A program made the position numbers and the translations under genes. Under the pieces are notes generated by a model, which saw nothing but the letters and a program-made list of their open reading frames with translations, made no database searches and had not been told where the DNA came from. Source: Gemmatimonadales bacterium (GTDB lineage Bacteria; Gemmatimonadota; Gemmatimonadetes; Gemmatimonadales; GWC2-71-9). Taken from it: DNA of 41,773 bases. The DNA is taken from NCBI GenBank assembly GCA_025937755.1, contig JAICQR010000007.1:1-41773 (forward strand), given 5' to 3'. Of the stretch, positions 36,201-41,773 are shown one piece after another. Numbering within the stretch: position 1 is the first letter of the stretch; every line of letters starts with the position of its first letter.

Positions 36201-36551
36201 GAAACCAAGCAGGGTCAGGCTGGTGCCGGGAGCCGGTGCCTCGAGCAACGACGTCAGCGAGCCGAGCCGCCAGCCACCGCCACGCTCGAGCCAATGCGCC
36301 ACGCTTGCGGTCGAGTAGTCACTTGCGCGACGTCGCGACCGCAGGAATGCCAGCAGCATCAGTACCACCACCACCAGCCAGGCCGCCGGCACCCACGACG
36401 GAGCCACGAACCAGCCCAGCCGCGCCCCCCACGCCGCGAGGCCCAGGACCAGCAGTGCGAGACCCACCGCCAGCGTTGCGCCTGCCATCCCGCTGCGCAT
36501 GGCCAGCGGGCTGGCCAACTGCCCCAGCTCGGTTCGTGTGGCGCTGCTCAC
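33288..36551 (-). CDS. DUF4175-like large membrane protein with long coiled coil
   Basis: A 1087-aa protein. Two membrane helices near the N-terminus (GATLAVGLALLVLGLAAWG; VPAAWLVVVVLMLLAFL) and a third around 150 precede an Ig-like/beta-rich region (about 175-470). A very long Gln/Glu/Ala-rich helical region (about 500-880, e.g. LVQEAEQLQEAVRQLEEAV) follows, then a Gly/Gln-rich segment (GQQGQAGQQAASLL). The C-terminal ~100 residues include LPPALRDRLLREGDRPRLPDW and AERRLVVEYFRVLTE. This matches my memory of DUF4175 proteins, large envelope proteins of unknown role found with MoxR/DUF58 and DUF4159 genes. GTG start overlaps the DUF4159 stop (GTGA). Confidence 0.78.
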   Translation of the reverse strand: MSSATRTELGQLASPLAMRSGMAGATLAVGLALLVLGLAAWGARLGWFVAPSWVPAAWLVVVVLMLLAFLRSRRRASDYSTASVAHWLERGGGWRLGSLTSLLEAPAPGTSLTLLGFADGARAEELRRDGAAALEPVSRPLGTRLLRSVGVLLLGGALLGSAQPWRGPGRALWSPARALRDAAQPVRLSASADAVDRGADVRLRIEAPGRRDAVLWTRATGESWTPVAIRLDSLGVAERAFPDLRADLHARATSGGKSSDTLHVRVRLPAFLGSLLVTARYPRYLGLEDEPIPTAGDTILLPAGTRLDTRGEATTALVAAQWRRDAGADSLTVDGNGFSGSFRPTASGVYALLLTTASGAPLGGDPVQLPVRLVPDSAPSIDLPVPGADTVAPLSMRLPLVLDARDDYGLSAVYLEARRNGSTQATRIPIALDGRPEHAILGHELALAGFRLSPGDTLRYRAIAVDNSPSAQTGRSREYLLRVPTEGDLRDARREAIAEISSRLDSLSDRSRDVARTTEDLSREQPRNSNSAGEKSDASLSFEQAQRAEAAAQATEQLVQEAEQLQEAVRQLEEAVERAGLDDPAFRQRLEEVRQQLEQALTPELREKLAELQQALRQLDAQQARQSLEELARAQEQLRDALERSRELFERAALEGEMTALAEEAKELAKEQAQWNAEVATADSGTAMEWEQALAERADSLAADLREAAAQDAAQAAQSELNQAAEQASHAAQKMQEASDQMSAGNRQGASQSGKEAEQMLAPLGPQLEEARDGMQDEWREEVLAALDLALAETSRLTQRQLQLGRQFTGGETTADTRATQGALEDGVARVLAQMQATAGRNALVSSRILPALAVAQQEMARARAALATAVPDNRTATTHAGGAVDALTVAAYYMVRSRDDVAGSGSGSGMQEAMQRMSQLAGQQGQAGQQAASLLPMAGAGQGQMGRQLAQAAAAQRAVAEQLERLRAQGGMPSAGALAEEAKALARDLESGRLSQQTVERQQRLFRRMLDAGRTLEGEERDEQKERESTSAKPGEILLPPALRDRLLREGDRPRLPDWDELQRLSPAERRLVVEYFRVLTEPAPR

Positions 36552-37240
36552 CCGCCGTACCCCACGGCATAGGCGAAGAGATTCACACCCATGCGCAGCG
36601 CCAGCTCCCGCTTGTCCGGCGGATCGTCGTGCACTTCAGGATCTTCCCAGCCGTCGCCGAGATCGGTTTCGTAGGTGTAGTACACCGCGAGGCGACCGTC
36701 GATGAACAGCCCCAGGCCCTGGGCCGGCTTGCCGTCATGCTCGTGCACCTTGGGAATGCCCTGGGGAAAGTCGTACACCAGATGATAGATCGGATGATCT
36801 ACCGGCACGTCGACCAGCTCCCGATCAGGAAGCAGCCGTGCGAGTTCCCGCCGAATGCTCTGGTCCATGCCGTAGTTGTCGTCCACGTGCAGGAAGCCGC
36901 CCTGGTTGAGCCATTCGCGCAACCGCTCCAGGTCGGCGTCGCTGAAATGCACATTGCCGTGACCGGTCATGTAGAGGTACGGCTCGCTCCACAATTGCTC
37001 GGAAGCAAGCGTCACCACCCGCTCGCGATCGGCAACCTTGAGCGTGGTCCGCTCACGGATCGCCCGCAGCAGGTTCGGAATGCTCGATGGGTTGGCATAC
37101 CAGTCGCCGCCGCCTTCGTACTGCAATCGGGCAATGGTCGCCTGGCCAGCGCTGGCGGCAGCTTCCTGCGCGTGCGCCGACCCCGCCGCACCCAGCCACG
37201 CGGCCAGCAGGGCGCCCACAAGCGTCAGCAATCGTCCCAT
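36548..37240 (-). CDS. Exported DUF4159 domain protein
   Basis: A 230-aa protein with signal peptide MGRLLTLVGALLAAWLGAAG...AHA. The mature part matches DUF4159: ARLQYEGGGDWYANPSSIPNLL, then YLYMTGHGNVHFSDADLERLREWL, GGFLHVDDNYGMD and GLGLFIDGRLAVYYTYETDLGDGW, ending NLFAYAVG. The domain has an amidotransferase-like flavodoxin fold without catalytic triad as far as known, and often forms the C-terminus of Bat-type membrane proteins. ATG 37240 lies 7 nt after rsmI. It leads the four-gene envelope core. Confidence 0.9.
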   Translation of the reverse strand: MGRLLTLVGALLAAWLGAAGSAHAQEAAASAGQATIARLQYEGGGDWYANPSSIPNLLRAIRERTTLKVADRERVVTLASEQLWSEPYLYMTGHGNVHFSDADLERLREWLNQGGFLHVDDNYGMDQSIRRELARLLPDRELVDVPVDHPIYHLVYDFPQGIPKVHEHDGKPAQGLGLFIDGRLAVYYTYETDLGDGWEDPEVHDDPPDKRELALRMGVNLFAYAVGYGG

Positions 37241-37247
37241 GATGCCT

Positions 37248-38081
37248 TCATGAACCCAGGTCCGTCACGATGCGATAGGCCTCATTCCGCCCCAGCCCGA
37301 ATTCGCTGCCCAGGCGCGCCGCGGTGTCCCTGCGGGACAGGCCAGATGCCAGCAGCTCCTCGGCCCGGGCCCGGCTGACAGCGGGATCGGGTGCGGTGGA
37401 CGGCGCTTCGGGCGCCCCGCCGAGAATCACGGTGACTTCGCCCCTCGGCTCCGTACCGGCGTACGCGGCCGCGAGCGTGCCCGTGGTACCCGTACGGATT
37501 TCCTCGTGAATCTTCGTCAACTCGCGAGCGACCACGGCGCTTCGATCTGGCCCGGCCAGCTCCACCAGGTCGGCGAGCAGGGCTCCGACTCGTCCCGGCG
37601 CCTCGAAAATGACCACCGGCCAGGGCTCGGAGGCGGCGCGTTCGAGCAGCCGCCGCCGTTCGGAGCCCTTCCGCGGAACAAAGCCGAGAAAGAGATAGCG
37701 GTCGCCGCCGAGGCCTGCTGCCGAGAGCGCCGTGGCCACGGCCGACGGCCCCGGAATGGGGACGACCTCGTGTCCGGCGGCGCGCACGGCACGCACCAGC
37801 TCGGCACCCGGATCGCTGATCAGCGGAGTGCCGGCGTCCGACACGAGTGCCACGTCGCGCTGCCCATCCAGCACCGCCAGCAGCGTGTCGATGCGCCGTG
37901 CTGGCGAGTGAGCGTGAAAGGAAAGCAGCCGGGGAGATGCACCAATGTGGGCGAGCAGGATGCCGGAGCGCCGGGTATCCTCGGCTGCGACCGTATCAAC
38001 GGATCGCAGGACCTCGGCGGCCCGAGCCGTGAGGTCCTGCAGGTTGCCTAGGGGAGTGGCGACAACGAAGAGAGTAGCCAA
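37248..38081 (-). CDS. rsmI: 16S rRNA (cytidine(1402)-2'-O)-methyltransferase
   Basis: A 277-aa SAM-dependent methyltransferase of the tetrapyrrole-methylase fold. The motifs LFVVATPLGNLQDLTARA, AEDTRRSGILL, VALVSDAGTPLISDPG, PIPGPSAVATALSAAG and ARELTKIHEE are diagnostic. It 2'-O-methylates C1402 of 16S rRNA. The C-terminal ~45 residues (RARAEELLASGLSRRDTAARLG) form a helix-turn-helix-like tail seen in many RsmI proteins. The start is TTG 38081, 3 nt after the trxA stop. Confidence 0.95.
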   Translation of the reverse strand: MATLFVVATPLGNLQDLTARAAEVLRSVDTVAAEDTRRSGILLAHIGASPRLLSFHAHSPARRIDTLLAVLDGQRDVALVSDAGTPLISDPGAELVRAVRAAGHEVVPIPGPSAVATALSAAGLGGDRYLFLGFVPRKGSERRRLLERAASEPWPVVIFEAPGRVGALLADLVELAGPDRSAVVARELTKIHEEIRTGTTGTLAAAYAGTEPRGEVTVILGGAPEAPSTAPDPAVSRARAEELLASGLSRRDTAARLGSEFGLGRNEAYRIVTDLGS

Positions 38082-38084
38082 GCC

Positions 38085-38423
38085 CTACGCGAGATGCTTC
38101 TTGATCCGCTCCTCGATCGCCGCTTTTGGCACGGCCCCCACCATGGTGTCCACATGGCGGCCGTCCCGGAAGAACAAGAGGCTCGGAATAGAGCGCACGT
38201 TGAAACGGTACGTCGTGGCTTGATTCTGGTCCACGTCGAGCTTGGTGATCCGCGCCTTGCCGGCGTATTCGCCTGCGAGCTGCTCGAGCAGGGGGGCGAT
38301 CACCTGGCAGGGGCCGCACCAGGTCGCCCAGAAGTCGACGAGGACGAGGCCGGTTGCGCCCTCGACCTCCTGCGCGAAGTTCGCATCGGTCACATGGGTC
38401 AGCTGGGTGTTCGTTGCAGTCAT
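38085..38423 (-). CDS. trxA: Thioredoxin
   Basis: A 112-aa thioredoxin from ATG 38423; the track's 210-aa frame is an extension into non-coding sequence. Active site WCGPC (C36, C39), FWATWCGPCQ, KLDVDQN, the cis-Pro loop VRSIPSLLFFRDG and Gly-rich VGAVPK are all present. It is the cytoplasmic disulphide reductant. GGAG lies 9 nt upstream of the ATG, and a GC hairpin with CGAAA loop precedes it. It heads the 11-gene minus-strand run and is divergent from the epimerase gene. Confidence 0.96.
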   Translation of the reverse strand: MTATNTQLTHVTDANFAQEVEGATGLVLVDFWATWCGPCQVIAPLLEQLAGEYAGKARITKLDVDQNQATTYRFNVRSIPSLLFFRDGRHVDTMVGAVPKAAIEERIKKHLA

Positions 38424-38444
38424 CCTGTTATTCTCCAAGGCATG

Positions 38445-38461
38445 CCGGCCTTTCGGGCCGG
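38445..38461 (-). promoter_or_regulatory. Leader hairpin upstream of trxA
   Basis: On the minus strand CCGGCC-CGAAA-GGCCGG is a perfect 6-bp hairpin 21 nt before the trxA ATG. The neighbour upstream is divergent, so this is in the trxA leader and not a terminator of a same-strand gene. A related CGGCC-GAAAA-GGCCG occurs upstream of hsp20 (about 17265-17280), followed in both cases by GGCA. Confidence 0.45.
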
Positions 38462-38521
38462 GTGAATCAGTGATCACGGCGCCGGCAACCGCCGGCAGAC
38501 TCCCGCTCGGAGATCCCCCGG

Positions 38522-38941
38522 ATGGCGGAACCCCGCATCGCGCATATCGGAATCGCGGTTCCGGACCTGGCCGCCGCGTCCGCCTTCTATCTGGAGGTGC
38601 TGGGGATGACTCCCCATTCGCCGGAAGAGGCCGACGGCGCCGCCATCCTGTCGTTTCCTTTTGGTGAGTCGGAGGTTGAACTTCTCGCGCCTCGCGACCC
38701 TGATGGCCCCATCGCACGATTTCTCGAGCGGCGCGGGCCCGGCATCCACCACGTCTGCTATCGCGTGGCCGACCTCGAGGCCACGCTCGAGCGCTGCCGC
38801 CGGAACGGCTACCGTCTGGTCGATGAAACGCCGCGCGCCGGCGCAGGGGGCCGGCGCGTTGCGTTCATCCACCCAAAGTCCACCGCCGGCATTCTCATCG
38901 AACTCACTGAGGATGAAACGCCGGAAGGTTCCCGAGGCTAG
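38522..38941 (+). CDS. mce: Methylmalonyl-CoA epimerase (VOC superfamily)
   Basis: A 139-aa vicinal-oxygen-chelate protein. Two beta-alpha-beta-beta-beta modules carry metal ligands H8 (RIAHIGIAV), a His in GIHHVCYRV (about 76) and Glu in GILIELTE (about 127). FYLEVLGM and the FLERRGPGIHH segment are typical of methylmalonyl-CoA epimerase, which interconverts (2R)- and (2S)-methylmalonyl-CoA in propionyl-CoA metabolism. A generic glyoxalase-family role is the alternative. Start ATG 38522. Its stop TAG shares the CTAG palindrome with the convergent lipoprotein stop. Confidence 0.87.
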   Translation: MAEPRIAHIGIAVPDLAAASAFYLEVLGMTPHSPEEADGAAILSFPFGESEVELLAPRDPDGPIARFLERRGPGIHHVCYRVADLEATLERCRRNGYRLVDETPRAGAGGRRVAFIHPKSTAGILIELTEDETPEGSRG

Positions 38942-39423
38942 GTACCGGGCTGTGCTCCAGCTGCCGGCGCCTGCGAGCAGTTGGTGCCGGGCCCGCCAAT
39001 CTTGGCGAGATCCAGCGCCTGGACCACCCATTTTCCGTCAGCCCGCACCGCAGTGAACGGCGCGATCGCTTCGCATCCGTTGCGGGTGAACTCCACCTGG
39101 AGGACTCGGCGATCACTGGCTTCGCCGTCCTGGGTGTTCGAGAGAATGCGGTAGGGCAGGTCCCGGAGATACGCCTGCATCACCACGATGCGGCGTTCGT
39201 AATCGGAAGGTTCGCCGGTGGCAGCGGCTGAGCCCTTGGACGTGCCCCAGTGCTGCGCCATCTTGACCAGGTCGCTGTCTGCGACGGCCTGGAGGAAGCC
39301 CTGAACCGCGGCTTCGGCTCCGGCCTGCGGGCTGGCTGGCGCCTGGGCCATGGACGAGCGCGCGCCGCTCGAACAGGCCATCAGGACCAGCGCGGGAACG
39401 ACCAGCCAGGTACGCTTGTGCAC
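38938..39423 (-). CDS. Small lipoprotein of unknown function
   Basis: A 161-aa predicted lipoprotein. The start is GTG 39423 ([17 protein letters not shown]), chosen over the track's 39483 because GGGAGAG is 5 nt upstream and the lipobox LMAC then falls at the right distance. The mature part (about 40-140) has a helix [23 protein letters not shown], then strands and [22 protein letters not shown], a pattern like SnoaL/NTF2-type small domains (DUF4878-like). Convergent with the epimerase gene and divergent from pdxJ. Not assigned to a family. Confidence 0.7.
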   Translation of the reverse strand: MHKRTWLVVPALVLMACSSGARSSMAQAPASPQAGAEAAVQGFLQAVADSDLVKMAQHWGTSKGSAAATGEPSDYERRIVVMQAYLRDLPYRILSNTQDGEASDRRVLQVEFTRNGCEAIAPFTAVRADGKWVVQALDLAKIGGPGTNCSQAPAAGAQPGT

Positions 39424-39453
39424 ATTGCTCTCCCGAACAGGGTTCACGACGGA

Positions 39454-39459
39454 ATAATA
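39454..39459 (-). promoter_or_regulatory. Possible -10 element for the small lipoprotein gene
   Basis: A TATTAT on the minus strand, in the only AT-rich patch of the 62-nt divergent region, about 30 nt before the GTG start. No good -35 was found 16-18 nt upstream. Confidence 0.3.
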
Positions 39460-39485
39460 ACGGGTTGCTGAACCGGCCACCATTT

Positions 39486-40193
39486 ATGCGCCTGTACGTC
39501 AACATCGATCATGTGGCCACCGTGCGGCAGGCCCGGCGGACCGACGAACCGGACCCGGTGACTGCGGCGGCACTGGCCGAAGCCGGCGGCGCCGATGGCA
39601 TCACTGCCCATCTCCGCGAGGACCGCCGCCACATCCAGGACACGGATGTGGAACGCCTCGCAAGCTCCGTGCGCACGGTGCTGAACCTGGAACTGGCCAC
39701 CAGCCCCGACATCGTCGCGCTGGCCCGCCGCCTCCGTCCCTTTCAGGCGACGCTGGTGCCCGAACGGCGGGAAGAGATCACCACGGAGGGCGGTCTCGAT
39801 CTCAGTACACCGCATCCAAAGCTGCGAGAGGCCATCGTTGCCCTGCAGGAGGCCGGGATCCGGGTGTCGCTCTTCATCGATCCCGAACCTCACGCCATCG
39901 AAGCCGCTGCGGCCCTGGGTGTGCCCGCTGTTGAACTGCACACCGGCCGTTACTCTCACGGGGGTGACCCCGCATCGCTGGCCGGACTCGCGGCGGCCAC
40001 GCTGCATGCGAAGAGCCTTGGCCTGGCCGTGCATGCCGGCCACGGGCTCACCTATCGCAATGTGACACCGGTCGCTGCCATTGCCGGTATCGAGGAACTC
40101 AACATCGGACACAGCATCGTGAGCCGTGCTCTCACGGTCGGGATGCAGGCGGCGGTGGAAGAGATGCGGCTCCTCGTGGGCCCGTCGCGTTGA
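39486..40193 (+). CDS. pdxJ: Pyridoxine 5'-phosphate synthase
   Basis: A 235-aa TIM-barrel enzyme of the DXP-dependent vitamin B6 pathway, joining 1-amino-acetone-3-phosphate and DXP. The start is ATG 39486 ([18 protein letters not shown]), which fits the family better than the TTG seven codons upstream. [69 protein letters not shown] and [12 protein letters not shown] are all conserved, including the active-site Glu and His residues. No strong ribosome site. Confidence 0.97.
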   Translation: MRLYVNIDHVATVRQARRTDEPDPVTAAALAEAGGADGITAHLREDRRHIQDTDVERLASSVRTVLNLELATSPDIVALARRLRPFQATLVPERREEITTEGGLDLSTPHPKLREAIVALQEAGIRVSLFIDPEPHAIEAAAALGVPAVELHTGRYSHGGDPASLAGLAAATLHAKSLGLAVHAGHGLTYRNVTPVAAIAGIEELNIGHSIVSRALTVGMQAAVEEMRLLVGPSR

Positions 40194-40254
40194 CCGCCTC
40201 GCGGCGGCTGCCTACTCTACCATCCGTGCGACCAACCCCTCTCGCCGAGGCCGC

Positions 40255-41773
40255 ATGAACGCACCGCTGGGATCAGCCGATTTCTTTGCGCTCGAAGCGG
40301 GTGAATGCCTCGATCGCCTGGAAGCGATCATCACGGCCGAGGACGGACCCGACGCCTCCGAGATGCTCCGGGCCGCGCGCGCGCTTCGGGGCTCGGCGCT
40401 GATGGCCAACCAGACGCCGATCGCGCGTGTCGCCGCCGGCTTCGAGGCGCTGGCGCGCGCGGTTCGCGACCGGGGTCGCGAGTTCGAACCGGCGACGCGC
40501 GAGCGTGCGGCGCAGGCGGTGGACGAAACCCGCCAGCTGGTGCGGCGGGTGAAGGAGTGGAATGAGGGCGACGCGCTGCGGGCGTCCCGTGCCGCCACCG
40601 ACCTCGAGGCGCTGGCCGGCGGTGCCATCAGCGATCCGCGCGCGCGGCTGGCGGGCGGGACCCAGGGAGCCAACGCCGGCGTGCGGGCCTTCGTGGCCCG
40701 GGAGGGAGCGCTGATCGCCAGCGCCCTCGACCGCGCAGCCCGGGCACTCGAGGCCACACCGGAAGCGCGGGAGCCGCTCTACGCCGTGCTGCGGCGAATG
40801 CAATCGCTCCGTGGCCTTGCCGAGCTTGGCGACCTCTCGCCGCTGCCGGAAGTGCTCGATGGAATCGAGTTCGCCGTAGGCGACCTCACCCGCCTGTTTG
40901 CACCGCCGGAGGGCGTTCCGTCCCTGCTCGATGCGGCGGCCGCGGCACTCACGCGCATCGCCCGGGATGTGGCGGAACACGGGGCGCCGGCACCCGACCC
41001 CGACGAAACCCGCCGCTTCACCGCCCTGCTGCTTCGTGCATTCAGCAGCGAACGTGATGTAATCCCCATCGAGACGATGCTCGTTGCCGAGGCCGGTGCC
41101 ATTCAACGGTCGTCGGCCCAGCCCCAGTTCGCCCCGCCCGGTCCGCTCGGCGCGGTCGAGCTGGTGAGTCACGGCGAACATTTCGTTCAGTTGGCGGACC
41201 GGTTGCAGGCGACTGACGGCACTACCACCCGCGACCTGCGGCTCTACGGGCTGCTGCCGTCGCTGCGCGCTGCCTCGGTGGCCGGCCCCGACCCGCTCAC
41301 GCCGGCATTGATGCGTTTCAGCGAAGCCGCCCGCGAGGCGATCGCTGATGGCGCCGCGCGAGCCCATGCCGACGGCTTCGCGACGCTGCTGCGCAGCGCA
41401 GGCGAGGCGCTCAAAGCAGTCGCAGACGACGGCCTCAGCGCGTCGCTGGCAGCGCGCCTCGACGCGGTGGCCTCCGGAGTGGCGGCGCTCGCCCCTCCTG
41501 ACGGAGGCGGGCGCCCCCCGGAACCCGCGTCCGCTCCGGAGCCACGACCGGCAGTGGAGCCCGACATCGTGGACATTGCCGAACTGGCGTACGACGGCGA
41601 ATCAGTGATCGCACCGGCCACCACCGAGGCATCGAAGGCAGCGCCGGATGTGGTTCCCATCAGCGCTCTTGAGCCCGACGGCCGGCTGCCACTGGAAGCC
41701 GGGTTCTCGCGCTACCGCGCGTTGGTGAGCAATGAAGCCTCCGTTGCGGAGACCCCGGCCGAGGCTCGCGTCG
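40255..41773 (+). CDS. Hpt-like helical protein lacking phospho-accepting histidines (partial at 3')
   Basis: An ATG at 40255 opens a frame that runs without a stop to the window edge (506 codons seen), so it is missing from the ORF track. The N-terminus (FFALEAGECLDRLEAIITA ... ARALRGSALMANQ) has the helical pattern of Hpt/CheA P1 domains, where AHTLKGSA is expected, but Arg42 replaces the His. Similar segments at about 181-190 (RMQSLRGLAELGDL, Gln) and 333-341 (LLPSLRAAS, Pro) also lack His. After a Pro-rich linker come acidic segments (PDIVDIAELAYDGES). It resembles degenerate Hpt scaffolds like FimL. Whether a kinase or receiver domain follows is unseen. Gap to pdxJ: 61 nt. Confidence 0.7.
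   Translation, partial: MNAPLGSADFFALEAGECLDRLEAIITAEDGPDASEMLRAARALRGSALMANQTPIARVAAGFEALARAVRDRGREFEPATRERAAQAVDETRQLVRRVKEWNEGDALRASRAATDLEALAGGAISDPRARLAGGTQGANAGVRAFVAREGALIASALDRAARALEATPEAREPLYAVLRRMQSLRGLAELGDLSPLPEVLDGIEFAVGDLTRLFAPPEGVPSLLDAAAAALTRIARDVAEHGAPAPDPDETRRFTALLLRAFSSERDVIPIETMLVAEAGAIQRSSAQPQFAPPGPLGAVELVSHGEHFVQLADRLQATDGTTTRDLRLYGLLPSLRAASVAGPDPLTPALMRFSEAAREAIADGAARAHADGFATLLRSAGEALKAVADDGLSASLAARLDAVASGVAALAPPDGGGRPPEPASAPEPRPAVEPDIVDIAELAYDGESVIAPATTEASKAAPDVVPISALEPDGRLPLEAGFSRYRALVSNEASVAETPAEARV

Noticed and set aside
34288-37378. Plus-strand ORFs of 295 and 525 aa over the DUF4175-like and DUF4159 genes
   Set aside because: Antisense shadows: Ser/Arg/Pro-rich translations with no domain pattern, while the minus-strand frames have conserved motifs and coupled starts.

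Overview
The window is a GC-rich, densely coded bacterial chromosome segment with very short intergenic gaps and many 1-4 nt ATGA/GTGA/TTGA/TGATG start-stop overlaps. The gene mix is mostly housekeeping plus exported proteins of unknown function. Together with the DUF4159 / DUF4175-like / TPR cluster, this looks to me like Gemmatimonadota or a close relative. That assignment is inference from remembered gene neighbourhoods, not from a marker gene in the window. I see no phage, transposase, CRISPR array or rRNA.

Layout. (1) 1-3953, minus strand: a 50-aa membrane peptide (missed by the ORF track) overlaps thrS; then come a thiolase, the biotin transporter gene bioY and the beginning of an unidentified membrane protein. 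(2) 4052-10000, plus strand: BON-domain membrane protein, valS, Ig-like lipoprotein, selA and a 58-aa lysine-rich protein, the first four chained by 4-nt overlaps. (3) 10005-11931, minus strand: a DUF1835-type protein and a DUF2135-like lipoprotein, separated by an inverted heptamer satellite; the lipoprotein has a good sigma-54 type promoter match. (4) 12152-16494, plus: purN, purH and a DUF2723 glycosyltransferase-like membrane protein. (5) 16500-16650: a repeat-rich convergent terminator region. (6) hsp20 (minus), divergent from a tungstate-type ABC transporter tupABC (plus). (7) 19978-24635, plus: two tRNA-Ser genes flanking a NirK-like two-cupredoxin lipoprotein, then gltX, a CapA-family protein and an acidic protein. 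(8) 38423 down to 24641, minus: eleven nearly abutting genes, trxA, rsmI, DUF4159, DUF4175-like, TPR, a Tat-exported amidotransferase-fold-like protein, a JAMM-helicase fusion, an FAH-family hydrolase, an aminotransferase, a TonB-like one-TM protein and a hypothetical. (9) 38522-41773: methylmalonyl-CoA epimerase (plus), a small lipoprotein (minus), pdxJ (plus) and a large Hpt-like protein running off the right edge.

How genes fit together. selA and a tungstate importer in one neighbourhood suggest a Sec- and/or W-dependent enzyme, such as formate dehydrogenase, elsewhere in the genome. Thiolase, BioY and methylmalonyl-CoA epimerase fit acyl-CoA/propionyl-CoA metabolism. The four-gene core 30266-37240 (DUF4159, giant coiled-coil membrane protein, TPR, Tat-exported protein) is the best candidate for an undescribed envelope system.

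The most distinctive features are: the JAMM-protease/XPD-like helicase fusion with an intact HxHx7SxxD motif; the Hpt-like protein with three successive Hpt-like segments, all lacking the phospho-accepting His; several unrelated 7- and 8-bp tandem repeats placed right after stop codons or next to tRNAs; and leader hairpins upstream of trxA and hsp20.
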